Assembly: GCA_030430075.1 (NCBI GenBank)
Contig: JAUIGN010000024.1
Coordinates: 42,250 to 106,249 of the forward strand
Length of the DNA: 64,000 bases
Reading direction: 5' to 3'
From: a bacterium
GTDB taxonomy: Bacteria; Planctomycetota; Planctomycetia; Pirellulales; Pirellulaceae
Under the pieces are notes generated by a model. That model was given only the letters and a program-made list of their open reading frames with translations. It did not search any database and had not been told where the DNA came from. Position 1 is the stretch's first letter, and the number at the start of each line of letters is the position of its first letter. The position numbers and the translations under genes were made by a program. This document shows positions 1 through 8,600 of this stretch, in pieces.

Positions 1-305
1 GTCTCCCACCCCCATCGTGTTAAGCGTTCAGCATACGAGCGACGCCAACGCCCGGCCAATATCCGCCGCCGGTGCATGGCGGGCGGCGCCATGCACCTGC
101 CGCAATCCCTGTTCGCGGGGCGCACGTCACTGTTCGCCCGCGCACACCAGATCGCCCGCGCGCCTGAGATCGCCGTGCGACTCAATCATGGCGCCTGCTT
201 GGCATTGTATCCGTTCGATCCGGTCGCTGCATTCGAATTCACGGCCGGCAAGCCAACCATGCGTGCGAAACGTGCCGCCAGTTCGATCTCTGCGTCTCGG
301 GGCCA
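1..305. other. Left edge, no supported gene
   Basis: This stretch follows the phnE stop codon on the minus strand. Short open frames exist on both strands, but none has a recognisable domain. A 59-codon frame begins within a few bases of the phnE stop, but its composition does not look like a protein. No C-P lyase gene (phnG-phnM) can be read here, although the window ends too soon to exclude one further out. Confidence 0.4.
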
Positions 306-1319
306 TCAGACGTCAATCAAGCGGCCGCGGACGGATTGCGTGATTTGTTCGAGCACAAAGACCGTGACGAAAATCACCAGCAGCGTGGTGGCAACGTGCG
401 AGTAGTCGGAGAGGTCGAGCCGTCCTTTGAGCTCCAGCCCGATGCCGCCTGCGCCGACGATCCCCAAGACCGTGGCCGTGCGGACGTTGCGTTCCATGAT
501 GTATTGCACGTAGGCCACAAACTGCGGCGTAACCTGCGGGAGTACGGCGAACCGAAAGACCTTGATGCGTCCGGCCCCGGTGCTCCGCAGTGCATCCTGT
601 GGTCCGCGGTCCGCGTTTTCGATATCGTCCGCGAAGAACTTGCCAAAGAAGCCGGCACAATGGAACCCGAGCGCCAGGACGCCCGGAATCGTGCCGAAGC
701 CGAAGAGCAAGACACAGAAAATGGCGACAATCAATTCCGGCAGCGCACGGGTAAAGCTGCACACGGCGCGGGCCAAAAAATAGGTGCCCCGATTCCAGGT
801 ATAGCCCCGCGTACTGAACCAGGCGAGCGGAATCGAAAGTGCCAACGCCAGCAACGTTCCCCAGACCGCCATCTCCAACGTTTCGACCATCTTCCAGAGG
901 ACGTGCGTCAAGTATCCGAATGGTTCGACGAGATACTCAATTTCACCGGTCTCGATCCATTCGCCCCGGTCCAGGTCATACTCGCGTTCCGGCTTGCTGA
1001 TCAGGTACGAGAACGCCGGCAGGTCATTGCGATCGAAGCCTTCAATCCGCGTCACTTCACGCTCTGCGGAAAACGTCAAGGGAAACGCCGAAGCCATCAC
1101 GTTATTCCACCCGGTGGCGACTTCGGCTTCGTCCGTCAAGCCGACGGCATAGGCAAGGCCTTCGGCGGTCTGGTAGATCGCCTTGTCGATTTCGGTGCGA
1201 CGGGCCGACACCGCCAGGCAGACGGCGACCGCCAGAAAGGTCAAGACGAGTTTGAGACTGAATGGTTTTCGCAACCGCCAGTCGTCCGGTGAGGTGGGAC
1301 GGGGTGTCTGCTCAGCCAT
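306..1319 (-). CDS. phnE: Phosphonate ABC transporter permease PhnE
   Basis: This is the inner-membrane permease of a phosphonate importer. The protein has 337 aa, with an N-terminal membrane segment near residues 22-40, a soluble periplasmic stretch of about 100 residues, then a five-helix BPD_transp_1 domain. The EAA-type cytoplasmic loop reads DALRSTGAGRIKVFRFAVLP, followed by GIVGAGGIGLEL, both typical of PhnE. The periplasmic insertion after the first helix makes it longer than the usual 260-290 aa. It lies 6 nt downstream of phnC and is the last gene of a phnY-phnZ-phnD-phnC-phnE order on the minus strand. The substrate (phosphonate, phosphite or phosphate ester) cannot be told from the permease alone. 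Confidence 0.9.
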   Translation of the reverse strand: MAEQTPRPTSPDDWRLRKPFSLKLVLTFLAVAVCLAVSARRTEIDKAIYQTAEGLAYAVGLTDEAEVATGWNNVMASAFPLTFSAEREVTRIEGFDRNDLPAFSYLISKPEREYDLDRGEWIETGEIEYLVEPFGYLTHVLWKMVETLEMAVWGTLLALALSIPLAWFSTRGYTWNRGTYFLARAVCSFTRALPELIVAIFCVLLFGFGTIPGVLALGFHCAGFFGKFFADDIENADRGPQDALRSTGAGRIKVFRFAVLPQVTPQFVAYVQYIMERNVRTATVLGIVGAGGIGLELKGRLDLSDYSHVATTLLVIFVTVFVLEQITQSVRGRLIDV

Positions 1320-1325
1320 GGTGAA

Positions 1326-2144
1326 TCACTCTGCGGGATCGGATTCGGGAGAACTTGCCTCCGGTGGAGCCTGCTCGTGGGGCTCGCCTGGCGCGTCACC
1401 CCCACGTGGCACCCGGAGACCGTAAAGTGACCGGCGAGCGGCCTCGTCAAACTCCTCTGCAGGCCCATCAAAGACGATCCGCCCGTGGCGCATGCCGACG
1501 ATCCGATCAGCGAACTCCACGGCCAACTCAACCTGGTGCAAACTGCACAGGACGGTGGATTGATGCTGTCGCGACTCGTCGCGCAACAACTGCAGGATGA
1601 CGCGACTGGTTTCCGGGTCGAGGCTGGCGACCGGTTCGTCGGCCAACACGAGTTGCGGTTCCAGGATGAACGCGCGAGCAATGGCAACGCGTTGCTGCTG
1701 ACCACCGGACAAATTGGCCGCCCGCCGATAGAGGTGTTCTTCCCCCAAGCCGACTTCGGCCAGCAGCCGGCAGGCTCGCCGCCGCAGATCAATGGGAAAC
1801 AGCCCGCAGAGTGCGGCCAGCGTGGAGATTTTCGGCAGCGCGCCGGCCAACACGTTGTTCAACACGGAGAGGCGGGGAACGAGGTTAAACTGCTGGTGCA
1901 CCATCCCGATGCAGGGCTGTACTTGAGCGAGCACTCTGCGCTGCACGGTGACGCCGTCAAATTCAACGCGTCCCTGCGACGGCTCGAGCATCCCGTTGAC
2001 CAGCCGGAGGAGAGTCGATTTCCCCGCACCGCTCGAACCGAGCACGACGCAGAACTGGCCGCGTGGCACATCGAAGGATACCCCGTCGACGGCGACCGCA
2101 TCCTCAGCGAACGATTTCCGGACATCAATAAATCTCAGAAACAT
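1326..2144 (-). CDS. phnC: Phosphonate ABC transporter ATPase PhnC
   Basis: This is the ATP-hydrolysing subunit of the phosphonate importer, 272 aa. It shows the Walker A motif GSSGAGKST, a Q-loop, the ABC signature LSGGQQQRVAIARAF, the Walker B motif LVLADEPVASLD and a switch histidine in CSLHQVELA. The motif order and the GMVHQQFNLV Q-loop segment match PhnC rather than generic amino-acid ATPases. A proline- and acid-rich tail of about 30 residues follows the ABC domain. The gene starts 23 nt after phnD and ends 6 nt before phnE, so the three are surely cotranscribed. Confidence 0.93.
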   Translation of the reverse strand: MFLRFIDVRKSFAEDAVAVDGVSFDVPRGQFCVVLGSSGAGKSTLLRLVNGMLEPSQGRVEFDGVTVQRRVLAQVQPCIGMVHQQFNLVPRLSVLNNVLAGALPKISTLAALCGLFPIDLRRRACRLLAEVGLGEEHLYRRAANLSGGQQQRVAIARAFILEPQLVLADEPVASLDPETSRVILQLLRDESRQHQSTVLCSLHQVELAVEFADRIVGMRHGRIVFDGPAEEFDEAARRSLYGLRVPRGGDAPGEPHEQAPPEASSPESDPAE

Positions 2145-2167
2145 GCATCACGTCCGGAACGGGTCGG

Positions 2168-3136
2168 CTATTTCTCGGCAGACTTCTTCAGCATCTCGGC
2201 CTTGAGTGCCTCGGTGACGGCGGACAGCCGAGACATCGCGCGGTCGAACTCCTCGTCCGAGTATTCGGTATCATAGCGGTCCACTTTCTTGCCCCCGTAG
2301 CCGCGGATCATCTCGGGCGTCACGCCCTCCGCCTCGTGCACGTGGGCAAGTGCCTGGCGGAGCGTTTGTTTGAGCTCCGCGTCGAGCTCGACGTGCATGG
2401 CCAGCGGCGGGTTGGGAATGGGGTCGCTCTTAGCCAGCGGACGGAACTTCGTTGGATCGGCCTGACCATTCTCGACCGCCTTTTCGAAGCTCACGTACGA
2501 CGCAGCAGCGGCGTCCACCTTTCCGGCCACCAGCGTCGCCAGCGCGCTGGCATGGCTGTCCATCAAGTGAACCTCTTGCAGGTCCTGGACGGGATCGATG
2601 CCAGCTTCGATCAACATGGCCACGGGAAAGTTGAAGCTGGATGTCGAGTTGATGTCGCCAAAAGCGACCCGTTTGCCGCGGAGATCGGTCAGCTCCTGCA
2701 GCTCATCGGACGCTCTGGCGAAGATGCCCGAGTAGTAAACGCTTTGCCCTTGCTTCACCGCGACGGCCAACAGTTCGGCAACTCCGCGTTCACGTGCCTG
2801 GAGGTAGGTGACCGGGCCAAAGAAGGCGATGTCAACCTTCTCGTTCGCCATCCCCTCGACGACCGCGTTGTAGTTTTGCCCGACGCGAATCTTGAAGTGC
2901 AATCCATACTCCCGAGTGATGGCGGCAAAAATCGGTTCGAAGTCGGCGATCGTACCCTGCTCGGTGCCGCCATCGGCCGGAATCAGCATCACACGCAAGG
3001 GTCGATCCGAGGTCCCGTCCGCCCGTGCGGAGGGCAGAGGCGGGGCGGGGTCCGCGAGCGGAACGCTTTCGCCGCCGCAACCGAGGAGGGGCAGCATCAG
3101 CACGCAGAGCGACAACCGGAACACGTGGTCCTTCAT
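2168..3136 (-). CDS. phnD: Phosphonate-binding lipoprotein PhnD
   Basis: This is the periplasmic substrate-binding subunit, 322 aa from the chosen ATG at 3136. That start gives a classic lipoprotein signal with lipobox LLGC (Cys20). An upstream ATG at 3166 would add ten residues before the signal, so it is less likely. The mature part shows PhnD-family features: FEPIFAAITREYGL, the DIAFFGPVTYL strand-loop, and GKRVAFGDINSTSSFN, the helix-capping Ser/Thr cluster that normally binds the phosphonate oxyanion. The family is known to bind 2-aminoethylphosphonate or related compounds. The neighbouring phnY/phnZ-like pair points the same way here. Confidence 0.9.
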   Translation of the reverse strand: MKDHVFRLSLCVLMLPLLGCGGESVPLADPAPPLPSARADGTSDRPLRVMLIPADGGTEQGTIADFEPIFAAITREYGLHFKIRVGQNYNAVVEGMANEKVDIAFFGPVTYLQARERGVAELLAVAVKQGQSVYYSGIFARASDELQELTDLRGKRVAFGDINSTSSFNFPVAMLIEAGIDPVQDLQEVHLMDSHASALATLVAGKVDAAAASYVSFEKAVENGQADPTKFRPLAKSDPIPNPPLAMHVELDAELKQTLRQALAHVHEAEGVTPEMIRGYGGKKVDRYDTEYSDEEFDRAMSRLSAVTEALKAEMLKKSAEK

Positions 3137-3175
3137 CGGACGGCTTCCTTCCACCGGGGCATTCACCCGGATGAT

Positions 3176-3294
3176 TCATGAACGAAAAACCAATCAGTGC
3201 AAGCCATTGTGTCGCAATTGTTCGTGGTGAACTCGCCCAGATCGCCGCGTGTTTTCAACGGAACCGGGGCTAACGCCCACCGGCTGATGCATGA
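3176..3294 (+). repeat. Dispersed intergenic repeat, copy A
   Basis: This non-coding element lies between phnD and the phnZ-like gene. It shares blocks with copies at about 16425-16565 and 27350-27515. Shared pieces include TTCGTGGTGAACTCGCCCA, an ATCGCCGCG core, and a distal block ending AACGCCCACCGGCTGATGCA. All three copies are on the plus strand and keep the same order of blocks. This copy is the shortest because it lacks part of the middle. Confidence 0.75.
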
Positions 3295-3300
3295 TTGGGG

Positions 3301-3909
3301 TTAGGGTCGGTCGGATCGCAGGCAACGCCGCACGCAATCTGCGTAAGACTCGAGTGGCGGGACGTCGAGATCGCTTTGCTTGGCCAGGTCGTCGAAGCGG
3401 CGCAATTGCACGACAAACTCCAATTCCGCATGCTGTTCAAACTCGGCCCGCTCGGCGGCAGACAGCCGCCCTCCCTGAACTTGAAAGCTGCGTTTGGAAG
3501 CATCCGAGAGCTGCTCGTAGTAGTTCTCGTCGATCGTGCACAGATAGCGCTTGGCGGGGACGTGCAAGCGAATCGGCTCGGTGACTTCCGCCGGGAAGAA
3601 CGCTTCGAGGAACTTCGCACCCGCTTCTTCGTGGTTCAGATCTTCCTGCAGGAAGTCGTCCTGCAAGGTGTGTTCGTCCAGCAGGAGGTGCCCAAGATCG
3701 TGGAAGAGGGCTGCGGTCACGGCCTGGTCGCCGCATCCATCTTGGCGGGCCAGATTCGCGGCCTGCAGCCCGTGGGCGATCTGGGTGACACATTCGTCAT
3801 AGTTGGACTGGCCGCGCTCGCGGAGAAAATCGAAGAGCCGCTCGACCACCTGTTCGTCGGTGGCCCCCTCCAACTGTGTCCGCAATGCGTCCTTGATGGT
3901 CGTGGTCAT
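3301..3909 (-). CDS. phnZ: HD-domain oxygenase, PhnZ/TmpB-like
   Basis: This is a 202-aa HD-superfamily protein. It is likely a mixed-valence di-iron oxygenase that cleaves the C-P bond of a 1-hydroxy-2-aminoethyl-type phosphonate. Visible metal-ligand motifs are an early His (IAHGLQ), the HD pair in LFHDLGHLLLD, and NHEEAGAKFL followed by IRLHVPAKRYL. Together they give the PhnZ-type ligand set rather than a plain phosphohydrolase. Its ATG overlaps the stop of the upstream dioxygenase by 4 nt (ATGA), and the PhnCDE transporter follows. Known pairs of this kind are PhnY-PhnZ (2-aminoethylphosphonate) and TmpA-TmpB (its trimethyl form). The sequence alone does not separate these, so the symbol is provisional. 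Confidence 0.78.
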   Translation of the reverse strand: MTTTIKDALRTQLEGATDEQVVERLFDFLRERGQSNYDECVTQIAHGLQAANLARQDGCGDQAVTAALFHDLGHLLLDEHTLQDDFLQEDLNHEEAGAKFLEAFFPAEVTEPIRLHVPAKRYLCTIDENYYEQLSDASKRSFQVQGGRLSAAERAEFEQHAELEFVVQLRRFDDLAKQSDLDVPPLESYADCVRRCLRSDRP

Positions 3910-4688
3910 GAACTGACGTCCCTTCCTTGAAAATGGCCGATGGTACTGATGCGTGGAGGGGCACCGTCACCCGGTTCGTGCTCAGACATCGTTTTCGCTC
4001 GATCGGAATAATAAGCGCGGCGGAGGTCTCCTTCGCTGCCGGGACTGTACGTCACGTACAGGCTGCGGCGGGCCTGCGGCGAGTCGTTGGCGTCACTCTT
4101 GTGCGGCGCGAAGGAACTGAAGAAGGCCACACCACCGGGGGCCATCGTGGCCGGCCTCCACGTTAAACTCGCGGCAACTTCTCTGGGCAGGCACCCCGTG
4201 TCGTCAGTGTCCAGCAATCCCCGACGATGTTGGGCCGGCGCAAACCAGAGGCACCCGTTGTCGACGTGATTGGCGTCGATCGCTACCAGGCAGGTGATGT
4301 GATGGCTGCCGTAGGCATAGGCACGGGCATCCTGGTGCGGTGCGAATCCGGCTCCGCCCGGCAGTTTGTAGTTGATCTTCTCCTTAAAGACGCGTGCCGG
4401 CTCGCCAAACAACTGGCCGACGGCGTCCACCAGGGTCCCAGCCGTCAATAAGTTCCGCAAGCCTTCGTGGTAGGGCAGAAAGTTCTCGGTCCGCGTCAGG
4501 GCCGGGCCATGTTCGGTCTGCTCGTGATAATGGTGCCAGCGATCATCGGTCGTCGGCCAGGCCGCCACATCATCGACCATGCCGACGATCCCGGCGTGCG
4601 CGTCGGCCGACAAGAGTTGGTCACAAACGACGAAGCCGTCCTCGTGAAAGGACCGGATCTGCGCGGAAGAGAGTGGTTGGTCGATCAA
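3906..4688 (-). CDS. phnY: Fe(II)/2OG dioxygenase, PhnY/TmpA-like
   Basis: This is a 260-aa phytanoyl-CoA dioxygenase-family enzyme. The facial triad is readable as HQD in FAPHQDARAY and a distal His in FAPHKSDAN. The 2-oxoglutarate-binding Arg is probably in ARRSLYVTYSP. The family hydroxylates C1 of aminoalkylphosphonates, giving the substrate for the PhnZ-type oxygenase encoded next with a 4-nt overlap. It is the first gene of the minus-strand phn cluster, so the promoter should lie in the 4.7-5.0 kb gap. Phytanoyl-CoA dioxygenase relatives act on many substrates, and the assignment rests mainly on the coupling to an HD oxygenase and PhnCDE. Confidence 0.78.
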   Translation of the reverse strand: MIDQPLSSAQIRSFHEDGFVVCDQLLSADAHAGIVGMVDDVAAWPTTDDRWHHYHEQTEHGPALTRTENFLPYHEGLRNLLTAGTLVDAVGQLFGEPARVFKEKINYKLPGGAGFAPHQDARAYAYGSHHITCLVAIDANHVDNGCLWFAPAQHRRGLLDTDDTGCLPREVAASLTWRPATMAPGGVAFFSSFAPHKSDANDSPQARRSLYVTYSPGSEGDLRRAYYSDRAKTMSEHEPGDGAPPRISTIGHFQGRDVSS

Positions 4689-5002
4689 GGCGCCAGTCTA
4701 CCGGGTCGGAGAATCAGTCTGCCGGGTCGGGGATATCGAGAGGTCTCATCCTAACGTGGCTGGGCCGCAGATCCTAACGTGGCTGGACAACCGCCACCCA
4801 GTGTGCGGGCCGCAATCCGGTTCGCTCCTGCATCATGCGCCCGCGGCAGGCCGATCGCACGACGTCAGACCTTACCTCATGGCAATTGCCTTCGGAAGCA
4901 ACGGCCGCGGCGGGAGGGGGGAGAAGCACCGGAGTCTATCGCGCCGATATGAAGTTGAAATGAAGACCAGCTCGGCCAAGTCCCCGTCCCAGCCGCCCCC
5001 CC

Positions 5003-5032
5003 TTCCGTAGGTCATGCTTTGCATGACATTCC
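5003..5032 (+). repeat. GTCATGC/GCATGAC palindromic element
   Basis: The core GTCATGCTTTGCATGAC is a 7-bp inverted repeat around TTT, preceded by TTCCGTAG and followed by ATTCC. The same element occurs in inverse orientation at 12594-12624, after lpd, so it is a mobile or dispersed palindrome. It seeds the tandem array that begins 20 bp further on. Confidence 0.75.
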
Positions 5033-5051
5033 TGGCTTCACCCCATTCCGC

Positions 5052-5155
5052 GGGTCATGCGGCTCTGCAGGTCATGCGGCTCTGCAGGTCATGCGGCACT
5101 GCGGGTCATGCGGCTCTGCAGGTCATGCGGCACTGCGGGTCATGCGGCGCATGAC
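5052..5155 (+). repeat. 17-bp tandem array, six units
   Basis: Six units start with GTCATGCGG at 5054, 5071, 5088, 5105, 5122 and 5139, exactly 17 bp apart. Unit sequences alternate between GTCATGCGGCTCTGCAG and a variant containing GCACTGCGG. The last unit closes as the palindrome GTCATGCGGCGCATGAC. There are no spacers, so this is not CRISPR. It lies about 250 bp upstream of purA. Confidence 0.85.
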
Positions 5156-5406
5156 AGCCCTACCTCGCTTCCCAACGCACCTTCCCACTCGCACAGCCGC
5201 CCTCCCAGCCGGTCCAACTCCGACGTTCACCCCTTGGCTGCCGGCCTGGTTTCGGCGGATCGGCAGGCAGAAACGGGTGTCGACGGAGGCCGGATTCCCC
5301 ACGCCCGCAGCTCTGCTCAACATCTTACGCTTATTGACCAAACCGCCTTACGCCCCATAAACTGGTTCGTTTGGCTTGACCCAATCATGGGCGGAGGAAG
5401 CGCGAC

Positions 5407-6702
5407 GTGTCGGGAACCTGTGTGATCGGACTGCAATGGGGAGACGAAGCCAAAGGGAAGCTCGTCGACCTGCTGACCACCCAATTCGAGATCGTGGTCC
5501 GCTTTCTCGGTGGCGCAAACGCCGGGCATACCGTCGTGGTTGGGGATGAAGTCTACAAGTTGCACCATATCCCGAGCGGTATCCTCAACCCCAAGGCGGT
5601 GAATGTCGTCACGCCGGGCGTGGTCATCAATCCGGCGACGATCCTCAAGGAAATTGATTCGTTGACGTCGCGGAACATCAAGGTTGCCGAGAACCTGATG
5701 TTGAGCGACCGAGCGCACGTTGTTTGTCCGTGGCATATTGCCGAGGACCGGTTGATGGATGGCGAGCCGGTCAGCGGCGAAAGCATCGGCACGACATTGC
5801 GAGGCATCGGCCCCTGCTACCGTGACAAAGTCGGCCGCTCCTTCGCCATTCGCCTGGGTGATCTGTTTCGCCCGGACTTTCGTGACAAGGTGGCCAAGAT
5901 TGTCAGCATCAAACGCCGTCTCCTTTCCGGCCTGGCAGAGAATTCTGACCTTTCGGATGCGTTGAACGCCGACTCGATTTGCGACGAATACGAGGGCTAT
6001 GGCGAGCGGCTCAAGCCGTACGTGGCCGACACGACACCATTCCTGTTGGACGCGATTGACGCCGACAAGCGGCTACTGTTCGAGGGTGCCCAGGGCGCCC
6101 TCCTGGACATCGACCACGGAACCTTCCCGTTCGTGACCAGCAGCAACAGTTCGGGGGTTGGCGTGGCCGCCGGTTCCGGCGTTCCGCCCCGCTGCGTGGA
6201 TCGGGTGATCGGTGTGGCGAAGTCCTACACCACACGTGTCGGCGGCGGCCCCTTCCCGACCGAACAGGATAATGAACACGGGCAGCGGATACGTGACTTG
6301 GGGAACGAGTACGGGACCACGACCGGGCGGCCACGACGGTGCGGATGGTTCGATGCGGTCGCCGTGCGATATACGGCCCGGTTGAGCGGCGTCGACGGCA
6401 TGGCCCTGATGATGATGGATGTCTTAAGCCAACTGCCGGAGATCAAGATCTGCATCGCCTACGAGCTGGACGGCAAACGGATCGACCATTTCCCCAGCCA
6501 TGTCGATGATCTGCGTCGCGTCGAACCCGTTTACGAGACGTGGCCGGGCTGGAATGTTGACGTAACGGGCGTCCGTACGTATGCCGATTTGCCGGCCGAT
6601 GCCCGCAAGTATCTGGACCGGGTGGCCGAGTTGGTGGGGCGACCGGTGGACATCGTTTCCGTCGGCCCGGATCGTGAGCAGACGATTTTTGTCAACGAGT
6701 AA
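5407..6702 (+). CDS. purA: Adenylosuccinate synthetase PurA
   Basis: PurA makes adenylosuccinate from IMP, aspartate and GTP in AMP synthesis. The protein has 431 aa, normal for the family. The N-terminal P-loop-like signature GLQWGDEAKGKLVD is complete and is followed by GGANAGHTVV. The signature GIGPCYRDKVGR, the ARLFEGAQG-like segment LLFEGAQGALLDIDHGTFP and the GTTTGRPRRCGWFD motif are all present. The start is GTG at 5407, which puts the catalytic Asp of WGDEAKGK near residue 12 as usual. The gene is a stand-alone unit, followed 55 bp later by uppS. Confidence 0.97.
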   Translation: MSGTCVIGLQWGDEAKGKLVDLLTTQFEIVVRFLGGANAGHTVVVGDEVYKLHHIPSGILNPKAVNVVTPGVVINPATILKEIDSLTSRNIKVAENLMLSDRAHVVCPWHIAEDRLMDGEPVSGESIGTTLRGIGPCYRDKVGRSFAIRLGDLFRPDFRDKVAKIVSIKRRLLSGLAENSDLSDALNADSICDEYEGYGERLKPYVADTTPFLLDAIDADKRLLFEGAQGALLDIDHGTFPFVTSSNSSGVGVAAGSGVPPRCVDRVIGVAKSYTTRVGGGPFPTEQDNEHGQRIRDLGNEYGTTTGRPRRCGWFDAVAVRYTARLSGVDGMALMMMDVLSQLPEIKICIAYELDGKRIDHFPSHVDDLRRVEPVYETWPGWNVDVTGVRTYADLPADARKYLDRVAELVGRPVDIVSVGPDREQTIFVNE

Positions 6703-6757
6703 TCTCTCCAAGTCTTTGTCGGCGAATAGAAGGAGCGGAGCACTCTCCCGCGTGACC

Positions 6758-7525
6758 ATGTCCGATCGATCCGCCGCCACGGCCGCAGCCGAGCTGAATG
6801 TGGACGCCGAGCGACGTCCGCGACACATCGCCGTCATCATGGATGGCAACGGGCGTTGGGCACAACGCCAAGATCTTCCCCGCATTGAAGGCCATCGCCA
6901 GGGGGTTGCCAGTGTTCGCCGGACCGTCGAGGAGTGCTCGCGGCTGGACATCGAACAACTGACACTGTACTGCCTGTCCAGCGAAAACTGGAAGCGTCCC
7001 CAAACGGAACTCGACTTCCTGATGCACCTGCTCGAACAGTACATGATCGAGGAACGGAGCACGATCATGGATCAGGACATCCGAGTGCGGATTATCGGCC
7101 GACGGGATGGGATTCCCGATCGCGTCTTGCGGGAGATGGACAAGACCATCGAGCTCAGTGCCGCCAATCAGGGCACGCTACTCTGCCTGGCCATCAACTA
7201 CGGGGGCCGTGCGGAGATGATCGATGCGGTCCGCCGGATTGCCCGCGAAGTGCGCCAGGGGTCGCTGGAGCCGGACGCCATCTCCGAGTCGCTGCTGGCC
7301 GATTACCTCGATACGGCCGGTATGCCGGATCCCGATCTGCTGGTCCGCACGGCGGGCGAGATGCGGATCAGCAACTTCCTCTTATGGCAGATCAGCTATT
7401 CGGAACTGTGGGTGACCGACAAATGCTGGCCCGAGTTCTTCGTGGGTGATCTGCATCAGGCAATTCGCGACTATGCGGCCCGGGATCGGCGATTCGGCGG
7501 GCTGGCCAAGCAAAGGGGATCGTAG
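6758..7525 (+). CDS. uppS: Isoprenyl transferase (UPP synthase)
   Basis: This is an undecaprenyl diphosphate synthase-family cis-prenyltransferase, 255 aa. It extends farnesyl diphosphate to the lipid carrier for cell-wall and polysaccharide synthesis. Conserved features are AVIMDGNGRWA (catalytic Asp), GHRQGV, LTLYCLSSENWKRP, and LLVRTAGEMRISNFLLWQ followed by SELW. The ATG at 6758 puts MDGNGRWA near residue 28. An open frame extends upstream into purA but is not needed. The TAG stop overlaps the GTG of cdsA by 1 nt, the usual uppS-cdsA coupling. Confidence 0.96.
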   Translation: MSDRSAATAAAELNVDAERRPRHIAVIMDGNGRWAQRQDLPRIEGHRQGVASVRRTVEECSRLDIEQLTLYCLSSENWKRPQTELDFLMHLLEQYMIEERSTIMDQDIRVRIIGRRDGIPDRVLREMDKTIELSAANQGTLLCLAINYGGRAEMIDAVRRIAREVRQGSLEPDAISESLLADYLDTAGMPDPDLLVRTAGEMRISNFLLWQISYSELWVTDKCWPEFFVGDLHQAIRDYAARDRRFGGLAKQRGS

Positions 7526-8436
7526 TGCTGCGTCTGCGGCTGCTGTTTGCCACGCTGATCCTCGTACCACTTCTGGGCCTGTTGATCGCGGACTTGTTTT
7601 GGAATGCGGGTGCGCCTGGAATCTGGCTGGCGCCGGTGGGCCTGGCAATCTCGCTGGCGGCTGCCGCAGAGATCCTTGATCTGCTCAAGTCGAAGGACCA
7701 TGACGTGATCGGCTGGAGCGTCTACCTGGGCGTCAGCCTGATCCTGGTGGCGGCCTTCGCCCCCCTGGCTTGGCAACTGGCGGGCACCGTCTACCCGGTC
7801 GATTGCCCGCTGGCCGGCATGGGACTGCCGATGACCGCGGCCGCCGCGGCGTTGGCACTGGTGTTTGTCGCTGAAATGGGTCGGTATCGCGAGCCGGGCG
7901 GCGTGATCGTCCATGTCGCCTTGGCGACCTTTACGGTCATGTACATCGGTGTGCTGATGAGCTTCGTCTGCAAGCTGCGGATGTTTCATGACAACGCGTG
8001 GGGGATGGCGGCCCTCGTCTCGCTGGTCTTCGTAACGAAGTGGTCCGACGTCGGCGCCTACGCCTGCGGGCGTCTGTTCGGCCGTCACAAGCTTGCCCCG
8101 CGACTCAGCCCCAACAAGACCATCGAAGGGGCCGTTGGCGGGCTTCTGTTTGCCGCGGTCGCATCGGCCGTCTTTTTCTACGGGATCGTGCCGTGGATGG
8201 TCGGCGCAGACGCACGTCGCCCCGCCTGGTGGGCCTGCGTCCTGTATGGACTGGTGGTGGCCGTGGCCGGAGTTATCGGTGACCTGAGCGAATCGCTGCT
8301 CAAACGCGACATGGATCGGAAGGACTCCAGCCGTTGGCTACCGGGGCTTGGCGGCGTGCTCGACATCCTCGACTCCGTCCTCATGGCAGCGCCGCCGGCT
8401 TATTTCTGCTGGGTCGCCGGTCTGGTTGGCCCCTGA
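7525..8436 (+). CDS. cdsA: Phosphatidate cytidylyltransferase CdsA
   Basis: CdsA makes CDP-diacylglycerol from phosphatidic acid and CTP, the branch point of phospholipid synthesis. It is an integral membrane protein of 303 aa with about eight hydrophobic segments. The C-terminal signature is present: KTIEGAVGGL, and VIGDLSESLLKRDMDRKDSS followed by PGLGGVLDILDS. It starts with GTG sharing one base with the uppS stop, so translation is coupled. Confidence 0.95.
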   Translation: MLRLRLLFATLILVPLLGLLIADLFWNAGAPGIWLAPVGLAISLAAAAEILDLLKSKDHDVIGWSVYLGVSLILVAAFAPLAWQLAGTVYPVDCPLAGMGLPMTAAAAALALVFVAEMGRYREPGGVIVHVALATFTVMYIGVLMSFVCKLRMFHDNAWGMAALVSLVFVTKWSDVGAYACGRLFGRHKLAPRLSPNKTIEGAVGGLLFAAVASAVFFYGIVPWMVGADARRPAWWACVLYGLVVAVAGVIGDLSESLLKRDMDRKDSSRWLPGLGGVLDILDSVLMAAPPAYFCWVAGLVGP

Positions 8437-8600
8437 GTGGCGTGGGATCACCCCACCAACAATGGGGGCCAAGATCGCTTGAACTTCCGGCAACCTTGGC
8501 GATAGAATTAAGCGTTGGTTGATGCGATTCCTGCGGCCGGAAACGCTGACGTTCCTTCCTTGGCCGTCCCTGCCTGACACGTTCGCTCGTGGAGAACCTG

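Larger units (their letters stand above)
4689..5406. other. Divergent intergenic region, repeat-rich
   Basis: This 718-bp gap lies between the divergent phnY and purA genes. It holds a 16-bp direct repeat ATCCTAACGTGGCTGG (4748-4763 and 4771-4786), a palindromic element at 5003-5032 and a 17-bp tandem array at 5052-5155. No gene is convincing. Promoters for both flanking genes must be here, but I cannot place them with confidence. Confidence 0.6.

Noticed and set aside
3176..3294. Integron attC site
   Set aside because: The end AACGCCC is faintly similar, but I could not pair convincing R and L boxes, and no integron integrase is in the window.
5052..5155. CRISPR-like array upstream of purA
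   Set aside because: Units follow one another every 17 bp with no spacers, and no cas gene is in the window.
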